DNA from: a virus
Length of the DNA stretch: 64,000 bases
Direction: 5' to 3' (one strand)
IMG/VR virus record: IMGVR_UViG_3300015263_001568
Coordinates: 16,100-80,099 of that record
Part shown: positions 51,746 to 60,223 of the stretch, one piece after another
Position numbering within the stretch: position 1 is the stretch's first letter
Layout: the number at the start of each line of letters is the position of its first letter
Notes under the pieces: generated by a model
The model's input: only the letters and a program-made list of their open reading frames with translations
Told to the model about the DNA's origin: nothing
Database searches by the model: none
Translations under genes and position numbers: made by a program

Positions 51746-52557
51746 CATCATCCGATAAAGCAACGACCGTTGACGACCTTAGTGCTGCACTTCGCCAACG
51801 CTATCCCTCCGACGCCTACTTTTTGCTATTTGAGGTGCGCAACGCTACCGGATTTGGTGGCCGAACGCGCTTTGCAGACGCGCTAGCCTTGGGGCTGTGG
51901 CCTTCCCGTGGGCTGGAGCTGGAGGGCTTCGAGATGAAGGTCTCACGTAGTGATTGGCTACGTGAGCTGCGCAAACCCAACAAGGCCGAAGAGATATATC
52001 GCTACTGCGACCGCTGGTGGGTGGTGGCGCCGTCTGGCATTGTGCAAAAAGAAGAGCTACCACCGCATTGGGGGTTGCTCACACTAGGAAAAACGTTGCG
52101 CTGTGCTTTTCAAGCGCCTCGATTGAAGCCACAACCGCTAGATCGTTCCTTCTTGGCTTCTGTGCTGCGTGAAGTTCACCGACAGTTGTCTATGGAATCT
52201 ATTATCGAAAAAGAGGTGGCGAAGCGGGTTGACGCGCGCTTGAAAGCTCTCAGCGATCTAAATAAGAAGCGTACCAACACCTCACGTGCGGAAACCAACT
52301 CCATATACGAAAAGCTTGCTGCCTTTACGCGCATGTCAGGTGTGCAGCTTAACGCTTGGTCGGATGAGGGTGAATTTGCGAAGGTCGGTGCGGTGCTGCG
52401 CGCTATTCGTACGCCTGACGTCAAAGCTTATTTGCTGAACGAGCTGACCAGAACGGCAACCAACATAGATCACCACGCACGCGGCGTAGCTAGGCAACAA
52501 GAATTGCTGCGTGATGCTTTGAAAGCTCTTTCAGACGTACAGGAGCACGACGATTGA
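51742..52557 (+). CDS. MmcB-like PD-(D/E)XK nuclease-type protein
   Basis: Residues 25-105 contain the segment common in phage MmcB-like proteins: RFADALALGLWPSRG, LEGFEMKVSRSDWLREL, then KAEEIYRYCDRWWVVAP, which supplies the D...E-x-K pattern of the PD-(D/E)XK fold. The C-terminal part (about 145-271) is helical. Such proteins are thought to act on damaged or foreign DNA, but activity is unproven. It ends the accessory unit, followed by a terminator. Confidence 0.65.
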   Translation: MTSSDKATTVDDLSAALRQRYPSDAYFLLFEVRNATGFGGRTRFADALALGLWPSRGLELEGFEMKVSRSDWLRELRKPNKAEEIYRYCDRWWVVAPSGIVQKEELPPHWGLLTLGKTLRCAFQAPRLKPQPLDRSFLASVLREVHRQLSMESIIEKEVAKRVDARLKALSDLNKKRTNTSRAETNSIYEKLAAFTRMSGVQLNAWSDEGEFAKVGAVLRAIRTPDVKAYLLNELTRTATNIDHHARGVARQQELLRDALKALSDVQEHDD

Positions 52558-52696
52558 GCGCGTTCTAGAGCAGGCTGTTGACCTTCTCTAGCTCGGCATG
52601 GATTCGTCGTAGCGCCATGATAGAACTCTTCCAGACAGTCCAGAAGCAGACGCAGGCTACGTCAATTCGTTTGAGCAGTCCTGCGATACCAACAAA

Positions 52697-52726
52697 AGCC
52701 CGCTAAACCATAGCGGGCTTTTTCTC
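52697..52726 (+). terminator. Intrinsic terminator before the capsid unit
   Basis: AGCCCGCTA (52697-52705) pairs perfectly with TAGCGGGCT (52711-52719) around AACCA, followed by TTTTT and a pyrimidine run. It ends the unit that began near 50489. The 139 bases between the MmcB-like stop (52557) and this hairpin hold no supported gene. Confidence 0.85.
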
Positions 52727-52796
52727 TATCTGCCTCTTCTCCGTTTCAACTTGTCGGCGAAAACCAAAAACCTAGTCTACTCTATTTTAATCCTAC

Positions 52797-52996
52797 CACA
52801 ACATCACCAAAAGCCGGGCTTGCCCGACGACAACATCACCACCGGGTAGAGCCCGGCTGCGGCGGAACAAAAATCTCCGCCACTACCCACAACATCATCA
52901 AAGGCCAATCGGCCAACCACATCACCCAAACAACCGAAGTATGCCGCAGTTTCGATTGCGGCGAAATAAATACGCTGCCGATGGCAGCAATAGGAG
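52797..52996 (+). ncRNA. Structured 5' leader of the capsid unit: successive hairpins with ACAACATCACC linkers
   Basis: About 200 bases before the ATG at 53003 hold consecutive short stems: 52815-52826 (CGGG/CCCG), 52842-52856 (CCGGG/CCCGG), 52861-52881 (GGCGGA/TCCGCC), 52903-52914 (GGCC/GGCC), 52943-52962 (GCCGCAGT/ATTGCGGC around TTCG), and 52974-52988 (GCTGCC/GGCAGC). They are separated by near-identical A/C-rich linkers of the form ACAACATCACC at about 52798, 52829, 52889 and 52917. AGCCGGGC (52812-52819) can instead pair with GCCCGGCT (52851-52858), an alternative fold. AGGAG at 52992-52996 is the ribosome site. A role in high expression or mRNA stability is inference. Confidence 0.6.
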
Positions 52997-53002
52997 AACA
53001 AC

Positions 53003-53779
53003 ATGGCTCTTAATCCTGGAGTCACTGCCCCCGGCGCAGCGGTATTCGCCAAGTACGACATGGCGCGTAGCCGCTTCGAGCACCGATGGGCATACGACAT
53101 CGAGGCCGGGGTCAACATCCTCGAAGAGGGTTCGCTGCTGGTACGCAAGGCCGGCGCGGGCACGACCGAGGTTGTGGCCCCATCTGCTGACGCTGCTGGT
53201 GAAGTGCCCCTGGGCATCGCACTACACGGCGCCATCAATGCGGTCACCTTCACCAAGGTGATCAATGCAACCGTTCCGGCGGTTGCTCCGCTGACCATCA
53301 ACACGGGTCTGACCAACATCACGACCTACGGTGCGGCTCCGCAGGTGCTGGCATACGACAACACCAGCGCCGCGTATCGTGTGACGGTGGTTGGTGCACC
53401 TGGTGCCAACCAGGTCGGCGTGACGCTCGCCAGCGGTCTGCTGACGGCAGATGCCGGTCTGGCCGGCCACAGCATGACCTTCACCATCCAGTGGACCCTG
53501 ACGGCCCTGGAGTCGCAGCTTCTGCTGCGCGAGTCTCACATCAACCGCGGTGCTGAGGCCCTTTTCGGCCAGATCATCGTGGGCTGGGGACAGTGCGAGG
53601 TGTTCACCACGATGTACGACGCCGGTGCGACGTATGCCGTGGGCGATGTTCTCGACCTCGGTGCGGGTGGCATCTTCACCAGCACTGCCCGTGCTGTGAA
53701 CAACGTTGCATTTGGCCGCGTGACCAGCGTTCCCACAACCGACGACCCCTACCTGGGCGTCTACTTCATCACGCCGTAA
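53003..53779 (+). CDS. Decoration-like virion protein beside the capsid gene
   Basis: The 258-residue protein is Gly/Ala/Thr/Val-rich with few charges, predicted to be mostly beta. It carries segments such as GDVLDLGAGGIFTST and GRVTSVPTTDDPYLGVYF, the pattern of head-decoration or fibre proteins. It directly precedes the major capsid gene, shares its GC-rich, highly biased codon use, and follows the structured leader, so it is probably made in large amounts. A tail-tube identity cannot be excluded. Confidence 0.6.
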   Translation: MALNPGVTAPGAAVFAKYDMARSRFEHRWAYDIEAGVNILEEGSLLVRKAGAGTTEVVAPSADAAGEVPLGIALHGAINAVTFTKVINATVPAVAPLTINTGLTNITTYGAAPQVLAYDNTSAAYRVTVVGAPGANQVGVTLASGLLTADAGLAGHSMTFTIQWTLTALESQLLLRESHINRGAEALFGQIIVGWGQCEVFTTMYDAGATYAVGDVLDLGAGGIFTSTARAVNNVAFGRVTSVPTTDDPYLGVYFITP

Positions 53780-53792
53780 GGAGAAGCTGAGC

Positions 53793-55019
53793 ATGTCCGT
53801 ATTCGCTAAGAAGAAGACGGCCACCGCTGCTCCCCGGCTGGTGGACCGACAGGGTAATGATGTGGCGGATGGATTTTCCTTCCGCCGTAATCCCCGCAGC
53901 GGCTCGATCATGCGCGCCGGTACGGCTGGCAGCCTCGCCCCGCAGGGCGGCTCCCGCCTCGTTGGCGCCAATGGCGAGTACAATGCGTACAGCAAGCAGC
54001 AGCTCGTCGAAATCATCGATGGTCTGCTGTCGCAGGCAGCGAGCGGCGACGTTCGCCTCGACACGGGCGTTAGCCAGATCATGCAGCAGCGCATGGCGGC
54101 TCCCCGTGGCGTGACGATGGCGCCGAGTAACACCTGGAACCAGGAAGGTCACCTGGTTCACGCCGCGCTCGCGGATCGTTTCCCCGAGCACGGTGGTCCG
54201 TTCCACGTCCTGGGTGAAGTCTTCACGGACCAGATTTCGGAGACGATGGGCCGGCTGGGCTTCACCAACAAGATTTTCGCGCAGCAGGACATTCCTGAGC
54301 AGGGCACGGCGCGCGTTCGTGTTCGCCAGAAGGATGTCGTGGCGTGGGTGATGATGGCCGACGGTCACACCGCCGAGTCCAAGGTTCGCCAGCGCTACGT
54401 CTACCCGAAGGCGTTCGACATCAATGCCCTCATCATGATCTACGAGGCCGACATCCACGAAGCCGGCAGCGCGATCATCGAGGACAAGTACAACGACGCG
54501 CTCGAACAGACGATGGTCCGTGAGGACAACATCTCCAAGTTCCTGCTCGACCAGGCGGCGCCCTCGACCAACGACGTGATCGCGTTCAACGCCTTCACTC
54601 CGTCGGTCTTCGCCGAGCTGCGCGACCAGGTGTGGCGTTGGAGCCTCCCGGTTCCGCACGCCCTGATGAGCCGCGATCTGTGGACTGACCTCTTTGCCGA
54701 TGCTGACTGGCAGCGTTGGTACTCGCCGATCGAGAAGCACGAGTACGCCGTCGAAGGCAAGCTCGGCAAGCTCGCCGACGTCGAGATCATCACCGACGGG
54801 TTCATCTACGACACCTTGCGGGTGCTTCAGCCCGGCGAGGTGTACTTCCTTTCCGCTCCGGCCACACTGGGCATGAAGTCCAACTTCACGGCTCTCCAGA
54901 GCGAGATGATCAACCAGCACATGCTGGGTCGCAATGCGCGCGGCTGGTTCCTCGCGCAGCGTGAGGCACTCACCCTGATCAACTCCCGCGGTGTGTCCAA
55001 GGGCCAGAAGGTGGTCTAA
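53793..55019 (+). CDS. Major capsid protein
   Basis: The 408-residue protein has features of HK97-type capsid proteins of large phages: a basic, Gly/Ser-rich N-terminal arm (1-85), a long E-loop-like and helical middle (HLVHAALADRFPEHGGPFHV, ISETMGRLGFTNKIF), a P-domain-like segment and a C-terminal A-domain with ALMSRDLWTDLFAD and GEVYFLSAPATLGM. GC content and codon bias are the highest in the window, as expected for the most abundant virion protein. A terminator follows. The fold assignment is by pattern; no other gene in the window competes for this role. Confidence 0.75.
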   Translation: MSVFAKKKTATAAPRLVDRQGNDVADGFSFRRNPRSGSIMRAGTAGSLAPQGGSRLVGANGEYNAYSKQQLVEIIDGLLSQAASGDVRLDTGVSQIMQQRMAAPRGVTMAPSNTWNQEGHLVHAALADRFPEHGGPFHVLGEVFTDQISETMGRLGFTNKIFAQQDIPEQGTARVRVRQKDVVAWVMMADGHTAESKVRQRYVYPKAFDINALIMIYEADIHEAGSAIIEDKYNDALEQTMVREDNISKFLLDQAAPSTNDVIAFNAFTPSVFAELRDQVWRWSLPVPHALMSRDLWTDLFADADWQRWYSPIEKHEYAVEGKLGKLADVEIITDGFIYDTLRVLQPGEVYFLSAPATLGMKSNFTALQSEMINQHMLGRNARGWFLAQREALTLINSRGVSKGQKVV

Positions 55020-55061
55020 CGACCTCCTGACGGCGTAAACCCATCCACTGAGCATGTCTTA

Positions 55062-55103
55062 AAGCCCGCGAGCGCATCGTCCTTTGCTCGCGGGCTTCTT
55101 TAT
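55062..55103 (+). terminator. Intrinsic terminator after the major capsid gene
   Basis: AAGCCCGCGAGC (55062-55073) pairs with GCTCGCGGGCTT (55086-55097), 12 bp, followed by CTTTAT. It closes the two-gene capsid unit that begins at the leader. Confidence 0.85.
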
Positions 55104-55153
55104 ATGCCCAGCTGAGTGTGCTAATTTAGCGGTCACCATCCAGGAAGGAAAAA

Positions 55154-55498
55154 ATGAAATACCCCAACAGCATCATGGTCAAAGGCCACCGTTACGAAAA
55201 GGTTACGGCAGCCGAACCTGGAACTGCGTTGTCAAATGCTGCGCTTGGTGCCGCCGAGGATTTGTCAGCCATTGCTGTGTTGGCAGCTGCGCTGGAGAAG
55301 CAGATGCAAAACCTAGGTGACATGCCACATCATACACCGCAGATAAAAGCGCTCTCAACGCTAACATTGAGAGCCGCTACGCATACCGTTAAATCGCTAG
55401 AATCCGAAATCTCCGGTATTTTGAAGCAGCTTTCAGACATGAAGAAACGCGCTATGGATGTAGCGGACACGCTTCGCCACCAGATGCCGCAGCGCTGA
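55154..55498 (+). CDS. Small protein with N-terminal I-x-x-x-G-x-x-Y motif
   Basis: The 114-residue protein starts MKYPNSIMVKGHRYEKV, carrying IMVKGHRY at residues 7-14, then is wholly helical (ALSNAALGAAEDLSAIAVLA; LKQLSDMKKRAMDVADTLRH). GGAAGG precedes the ATG. It is the first gene after the capsid terminator and the first of a run of motif-bearing genes. It could be an internal virion or scaffold protein, but that is inference. Confidence 0.55.
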   Translation: MKYPNSIMVKGHRYEKVTAAEPGTALSNAALGAAEDLSAIAVLAAALEKQMQNLGDMPHHTPQIKALSTLTLRAATHTVKSLESEISGILKQLSDMKKRAMDVADTLRHQMPQR

Positions 55499-55514
55499 TT
55501 AAAGGGATAATTGG

Positions 55515-57866
55515 ATGGCAAACGTACCCCGACGTGGCGGAATTCAGACGCAGCTCATGGTCCAGAAAAATCTTGAAAAAGATATTGACTGGGCACGTAA
55601 GCTACAAGAGCAGGAAGAAGCTCAGCGTCTGAAGGATGAAGAAAAGGCCAAAAAGAAAGAAGAGAAGGAACGCCAAAAGGCGGAGAAAGGACCCGGGATG
55701 CTATCCAAGTTGTGGAAGAAGCTGAAGGGCTCTGCCGACCTAACACTCGACAACCTACGCCGCGCCTTCCCTAAGCTTTCCGCCGTCGATGCGGAGCGCC
55801 TCTTCGATGACATCCAAGACGCCCAGGACTCCGCAGAAGTGTTGGCCACGCTACAGTTCGCCAACCGGATGCTGGCAGGTCATGGCGTAGAAGGCATGCG
55901 GGCTGAAGGGGTCACGTTGGGCCAGCCCTACAACGACCAAGTAGCCCTCTACGTCAACATGGGCGACGACAGCGCGCAGACGCTCCTCTTTGGAACCGAG
56001 GACGGTCGCTGGTACCTGATGTCCTATGCGGACTTCGAGGGGCAACAGGGGTCTCAGGAGAGCCAGGAGAGGCACGCTGCGCGAGAAGCCTTCATCCACC
56101 AAAATCCAGACGGCATCTCGGTCGAGATGTTTGAAGACGATACACTCTGCTTGGTGCACCAAGCGGCTGACTTGGAAGACGCCGAGCTGATGGCTCAGGA
56201 ATGGGAAGCCTCTGGGATCCCCGAAGCGGACACACCACCATCATTGGAGTTCGAGGAATTCGAGGAAAACAACATGATACCTGCCAGCATTCGTTACCAC
56301 GGCGCGCGCTACGAGTTGGTCGAAGCCAAAGTCCAAGGATGGTTCGGCTTCCAGCAAGATCCCAAGACGCTCACCGAAATGTGGATTAACGCTCACAAGG
56401 ATGCTGACGTTGTAGGCGCTGTAGATGAAGCGTTCGGCTTATCCGGCATGAAGTCTACAGAAGCGAATCCACTGCGTGAGAAAATCATGCAGGTGGCAGC
56501 CATTCCCACCGAGATGGCCATGACGGCCATTTCCAAAGCGTTCGCCAAAGCGTCTCGGTTGCCCAATCCGTCGATGGCCAGCCAGCTCGACAAATATGGC
56601 GTGTCGATCAACCTGATTGACGATTCCATCGGCGTGGTCGGCGCCGCTGCTCTGTTGCAAGCGCTGGGCAAGGACGCTAGCCAATATGTGGCGGCTGCCA
56701 AGGATGCCATGGAAGAGTGGGTCGCCAGCTACGGTGAATTGTCGGCAAAGTCCGACAAGGTGAAGACGATCGACCCAATCAAGCTGACGCAGCAGTTCAA
56801 TGACGCCATCGACAGCGCGCTGCAAAAGTCCACCAAGGATGTGGAGAAGCGCCTGCAAGCGTTGAAGCCGGCTGGAGAAGCCAAGGCCGCTTCGTCGGAG
56901 CGCATCATGTACCGTGGTGCCGTGTACGTGCGCACGGCCGTCAGCTATTGGTTCGGCATGGACGACGAGATGGAACAGCACATGGGGATCGACGAAATCG
57001 AACTCCCCGATGGCGTTCCCGAGTTGTCCGCGGCAGACCAAGAAAAGTTGCGAGAATCCTACCGCGACAAGCTGCGCAGCTATGCACCGGATCCGGAGTT
57101 TTTCCTTGACGTGGTAAAAAGTGCCGTAGACCGCGCCCTCACGGCGATGTATGAAGAAGCAGGCGCAACCCCTTCGAAGCATTACCTGATTAAGAACATC
57201 GGCGATGACTATGCCCATGAGGAATGGTTCGGCTTCATCGGCGGTGTACCCGAGTACAACTTCAAGGACGAGTACGGCCCAGAATTGGAAGCGGACCTTG
57301 GGATGTCGGAGGAAGACATCTGGAGCGTGCTAGACAATGCTGCTGATGAAGGCGCCACTGCCGAAGCAGATGCGCTTGAAGAAGCTGTCTACGATGCGTT
57401 CAAGCAGGCAAAGGCTGATATTCTTGAAGAGGCCAAAGAAATGGCTTCGATGTCCGATGAAGATGAGGACGACGTCTATGAAGACCCGCGGCAGACCAAG
57501 CTGAAGTTCGAGGGTCGCGCAAAGTCCCGGCGAGTACGGCACGCTGCACCGGCTGGGTATGTGGTGGAAATGTTCGAGGAACGCCGTGATCCGGAAGAGC
57601 CGGAAGACTACGAACAGCTACAGTATGCTGAACCCCAGCATTACGACACGATCGCAGACATCGCGCGCGACTGGACTAAGGGAAACTGGGAGGGCCTGTG
57701 GCGTGAAGACATCGCAGAAATGACCGATGGAGTTGCCATCTATAGCTATTTGGACGAGGACTACCACTTGCCATACGATCGACATTACCAGTTGTTCATC
57801 ACGCGAGAAGATGGACAGCCGCTTTCAGAAGACGAGTACGACCAGATTGACAAAGCGTTCTCCTGA
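55515..57866 (+). CDS. Modular protein with two I-x-x-x-G-x-x-Y motifs and a duplicated C-terminal domain
   Basis: The 783-residue protein reads as four modules. Module A (1-250) has a Lys/Glu-rich coiled coil (20-60). Module B starts at M254 with IRYHGARY (259-266). Module C starts near 464 with IMYRGAVY. Module D (681-783) matches, without gaps, the last 103 residues of the next gene at about 58 of 103 positions. Modules B and C each begin at an in-frame ATG (56274, 56907) preceded by GAGGA or GGAG at good spacing, so shorter products are possible. Function unknown; a virion or host-interaction role is suggested by its place. Confidence 0.65.
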   Translation: MANVPRRGGIQTQLMVQKNLEKDIDWARKLQEQEEAQRLKDEEKAKKKEEKERQKAEKGPGMLSKLWKKLKGSADLTLDNLRRAFPKLSAVDAERLFDDIQDAQDSAEVLATLQFANRMLAGHGVEGMRAEGVTLGQPYNDQVALYVNMGDDSAQTLLFGTEDGRWYLMSYADFEGQQGSQESQERHAAREAFIHQNPDGISVEMFEDDTLCLVHQAADLEDAELMAQEWEASGIPEADTPPSLEFEEFEENNMIPASIRYHGARYELVEAKVQGWFGFQQDPKTLTEMWINAHKDADVVGAVDEAFGLSGMKSTEANPLREKIMQVAAIPTEMAMTAISKAFAKASRLPNPSMASQLDKYGVSINLIDDSIGVVGAAALLQALGKDASQYVAAAKDAMEEWVASYGELSAKSDKVKTIDPIKLTQQFNDAIDSALQKSTKDVEKRLQALKPAGEAKAASSERIMYRGAVYVRTAVSYWFGMDDEMEQHMGIDEIELPDGVPELSAADQEKLRESYRDKLRSYAPDPEFFLDVVKSAVDRALTAMYEEAGATPSKHYLIKNIGDDYAHEEWFGFIGGVPEYNFKDEYGPELEADLGMSEEDIWSVLDNAADEGATAEADALEEAVYDAFKQAKADILEEAKEMASMSDEDEDDVYEDPRQTKLKFEGRAKSRRVRHAAPAGYVVEMFEERRDPEEPEDYEQLQYAEPQHYDTIADIARDWTKGNWEGLWREDIAEMTDGVAIYSYLDEDYHLPYDRHYQLFITREDGQPLSEDEYDQIDKAFS

Positions 57867-57876
57867 GAGGCTCAAG

Positions 57877-58440
57877 ATGTACAAGCACATTCGCTACCAC
57901 GGCCGTCTGTACCAAGCTGTATCGAGCGGCTGGCTCTACGCCTTGATGCACAAGTACCCCGGCGCCTTTGACCTGTTGGAGCCCTACCTCGACAATCCAC
58001 CCACCGATGAAGTCGAGATCCAGCAGTTGACACAAGAAGCGCGCGACTGGCAGGAAGCGTGGGATGCTGGGCGTAAAAATGTGATCTGGCAGCCGCGCAC
58101 TTCACAAAAGTCTCGCCACGCTGCTTCTGGCTATTTGGTGGAGGTTGTCGAAGAGCGGCGCGATCTGGAAAATCCAGAAGACTACGAGCAAATTCAATAC
58201 ACCGATCCGGAACACTTCGACACCATCGAAGACATCATCGAAGTCTGGACTCGTGGAAACTGGGTTGGAATGTGGGGGCAAGACATCTTCGAGCAGAACG
58301 GCAATTTGGCTATCGTGAGCTACGATGCTGAAGACTATGGCCAGCCATACGTTAGTCACTTCATGATGTTCGTTGAGCGCGAAGACGGAAAGCCAATGTC
58401 TGACTCCGAGATGGTCCAGTTTGAAAAAGCCTTCTCCTGA
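57877..58440 (+). CDS. Paralogue of the C-terminal module of the preceding protein
   Basis: The ATG at 57877 follows AGAGG and begins MYKHIRYHGRLYQAV, with the motif at residues 5-12. Residues 85-187 align without gaps to the C-terminal 103 residues of the 55515 protein (shared GYxVE, EERRD, PEDYEQ, GNW, EREDG/TREDG and KAFS). Just before that domain both proteins have K-S-R...H-A-A. The frame is open upstream to 57727, but that part overlaps the previous gene. Function unknown. Confidence 0.65.
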   Translation: MYKHIRYHGRLYQAVSSGWLYALMHKYPGAFDLLEPYLDNPPTDEVEIQQLTQEARDWQEAWDAGRKNVIWQPRTSQKSRHAASGYLVEVVEERRDLENPEDYEQIQYTDPEHFDTIEDIIEVWTRGNWVGMWGQDIFEQNGNLAIVSYDAEDYGQPYVSHFMMFVEREDGKPMSDSEMVQFEKAFS

Positions 58441-58451
58441 AAGGAAGCACG

Positions 58452-58769
58452 ATGAAAACTAAAAAGAAAGAACAGAAAGAGCGGCTTTACTCTGTGCGCT
58501 GCTCATACACTGTTGATGTGGTCGTAAGCGCCGCCAGTAGCGATGCCGCGCGAAAGGTTGCGGAGAAGCACGCCGCCGGATCTGAATATGACGCAGACAG
58601 AGAGCAAAAGAGCGGAAAATGGGTAGCGGAAACCGCAGTACAAATAGAGTCTCTACAGGAATTGCCAGCATCGTGGTACCCAGAGGATCAACCATACACA
58701 AAGTACGGAAATCCGTATGACCCTGAGTATCCATACAGTGAGCCTACAATCGAAGAATACCTAAAGTGA
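58452..58769 (+). CDS. Small protein, tandem paralogue of the next gene
   Basis: The 105-residue protein has a Lys-rich start then LYSVRCSYTVDVVVSAASSD, an alternating beta pattern, and ends with D-Q-P-Y and E-P-T-I-E-E-Y-L. The next gene begins LYDVECTVSIHLVVESANIG and has D-Q-P-Y and N-T-I-G-E-I-L at matching places, so the two arose by duplication. AGGAAG precedes the ATG. Confidence 0.55.
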   Translation: MKTKKKEQKERLYSVRCSYTVDVVVSAASSDAARKVAEKHAAGSEYDADREQKSGKWVAETAVQIESLQELPASWYPEDQPYTKYGNPYDPEYPYSEPTIEEYLK

Positions 58770-58781
58770 TAGATACCTGCT

Positions 58782-59471
58782 ATGCCACTCTACGACGTTG
58801 AATGCACAGTTTCGATTCATCTTGTGGTGGAGTCTGCCAATATTGGCGCTGCTAAGGAAATTGCGGTGCAATCTGCCGAGACTGAATATGATGATCTACG
58901 TGTCGTAGACTGGTACGTCAGTGGTGCGCATCGTATTCGTGGCGCTAGCGATATTGGGCCTACCTGGAACATGGGTGACCAGCCCTATGATCGCCCTGGT
59001 GGGTACAAGTCTGAAAATACCATTGGCGAGATTTTGGGAAGAAGGTCTGCACACTATCGTCGCGCCGCGGATGACCCCTACGGTCAAGGTCTCGACCTGA
59101 AAAATCTGGAAGGTGAAAAGGGCGGACCCGCCACCACACCAGGATTTTATGGCCGCTATCCAGCCATCATGGATGCACTGTCCAATGCGTGGGTGGAGCT
59201 TGAAGCTGTACAGCATCCGGCCATGGATTGGTCGGAATTCGAGAAGCGCTACATGCTGAAAATCCGGCAGCTGGATGACGTCATCGAAGCCGGATCTGCG
59301 GATGCTCTCAAAGGTCGCCTCGTACCGTACTTGGTGGCGATGGGATATGATAAAGACGCAGCTGCACGTGTTGAACCGGAAGTCATCGACTTTGTAGAGA
59401 CGCTGAAGACGGAGGAAGCCACCGAACGCGAGCGTGACGAATACGAATATCTCAAGGACATGGGGAGATGA
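58782..59471 (+). CDS. Two-domain paralogue of the preceding small protein
   Basis: Residues 1-85 resemble the whole 58452 protein (see that entry). Residues 86-100 (RRSAHYRRAADDPYGQ) look like the basic, Ala-Ala junctions that precede added modules in neighbouring proteins. Residues 105-229 form a separate helical domain (ALSNAWVELEAVQHPAMDW; RLVPYLVAMGYDKDAAARVE). It overlaps the next gene as ATGA. Function unknown. Confidence 0.55.
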   Translation: MPLYDVECTVSIHLVVESANIGAAKEIAVQSAETEYDDLRVVDWYVSGAHRIRGASDIGPTWNMGDQPYDRPGGYKSENTIGEILGRRSAHYRRAADDPYGQGLDLKNLEGEKGGPATTPGFYGRYPAIMDALSNAWVELEAVQHPAMDWSEFEKRYMLKIRQLDDVIEAGSADALKGRLVPYLVAMGYDKDAAARVEPEVIDFVETLKTEEATERERDEYEYLKDMGR

Positions 59472-60223
59472 CACTCACCCTCAGCATGGCGCTTTTGATG
59501 GTCCTCTGCATCTACGCCATCAAGTGGCTCGGCGCACGACAGCAAGCATCGCACCTACCACATTTGCTGGTGCTGGGTAGCTTTGGTAGCATTCTATTGT
59601 TAGGCGTGCTGGCGTTGACGTTCATCTACGACCGTTACGAGCAGACGGATAAAGAGCGCATCGGTGCCGTGAAAAAAGCAGTGGTCAAGTCACCGTGTCC
59701 GCAATATGGGCAGGTGGCTATCAAGTACCGTGGACAGACATGGTGCACGGATGAGATGCAAGTCACGCATCTCAAAAATGGCCAAGTTAGTCTGCTGCTC
59801 ACACCCTCAGGTAGCCCACCTGACGCCACCTTGTTCAAGCTGAACATTGCACGCAACAAGCCGCCACACCTTCAGGGTATAGCGGCTGCTGAACCAGAGC
59901 GCAAAGACCGCTCGGGCTTGCTGAATCGCTACGCTGAGATTGTGTACTTCTTGGCGTTGGTGCTGGGCGTGCTTAGTAGCTTCTACATGAGCTGGTACGA
60001 AGAGCGCAAGAAAAATCCCGAACTGAAATTTGACCACAACCAAGTTGTTGTGTCGTTCATTCTAGCCGTGTTGGTGTACGTCAGCGTCTACAGTACCATC
60101 GAGAAGGACAAGGGCATTGCCACAACCGGATTGTTGGCTTGCTTTCAGAACGGGTTTTTCTGGCAATCCATCATGAAAAACCGTATGGGCGGCGAGTCTA
60201 AAGAAGAAGGAAAGGCAGCGTGA
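59468..60223 (+). CDS. Membrane protein with four to five predicted segments
   Basis: Hydrophobic stretches lie at about residues 2-22 (LTLSMALLMVLCIYAIKWL), 32-54 (LVLGSFGSILLLGVLALTFI), 157-175 (EIVYFLALVLGVLSSFYM) and 192-209 (VVVSFILAVLVYVSVYS), with a fifth weaker one near 220. Between the second and third is a soluble loop of about 100 residues containing two Cys and IKYRGQTW, a near match to the recurrent motif. No known holin or transporter pattern was recognised. Confidence 0.6.
   Translation: MTLTLSMALLMVLCIYAIKWLGARQQASHLPHLLVLGSFGSILLLGVLALTFIYDRYEQTDKERIGAVKKAVVKSPCPQYGQVAIKYRGQTWCTDEMQVTHLKNGQVSLLLTPSGSPPDATLFKLNIARNKPPHLQGIAAAEPERKDRSGLLNRYAEIVYFLALVLGVLSSFYMSWYEERKKNPELKFDHNQVVVSFILAVLVYVSVYSTIEKDKGIATTGLLACFQNGFFWQSIMKNRMGGESKEEGKAA

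Noticed and set aside
52561-52696. Minus-strand open frame with protein-like, partly hydrophobic sequence, 45 codons
   Set aside because: It has no ATG, GTG or TTG near its beginning and starts inside the terminator hairpin; only 17 codons follow its first ATG.
53769-55055. 428-residue frame on the minus strand over the capsid gene
   Set aside because: The plus-strand frame has a ribosome site, codon bias and capsid-like sequence; the antisense frame is a shadow caused by high GC at third positions.
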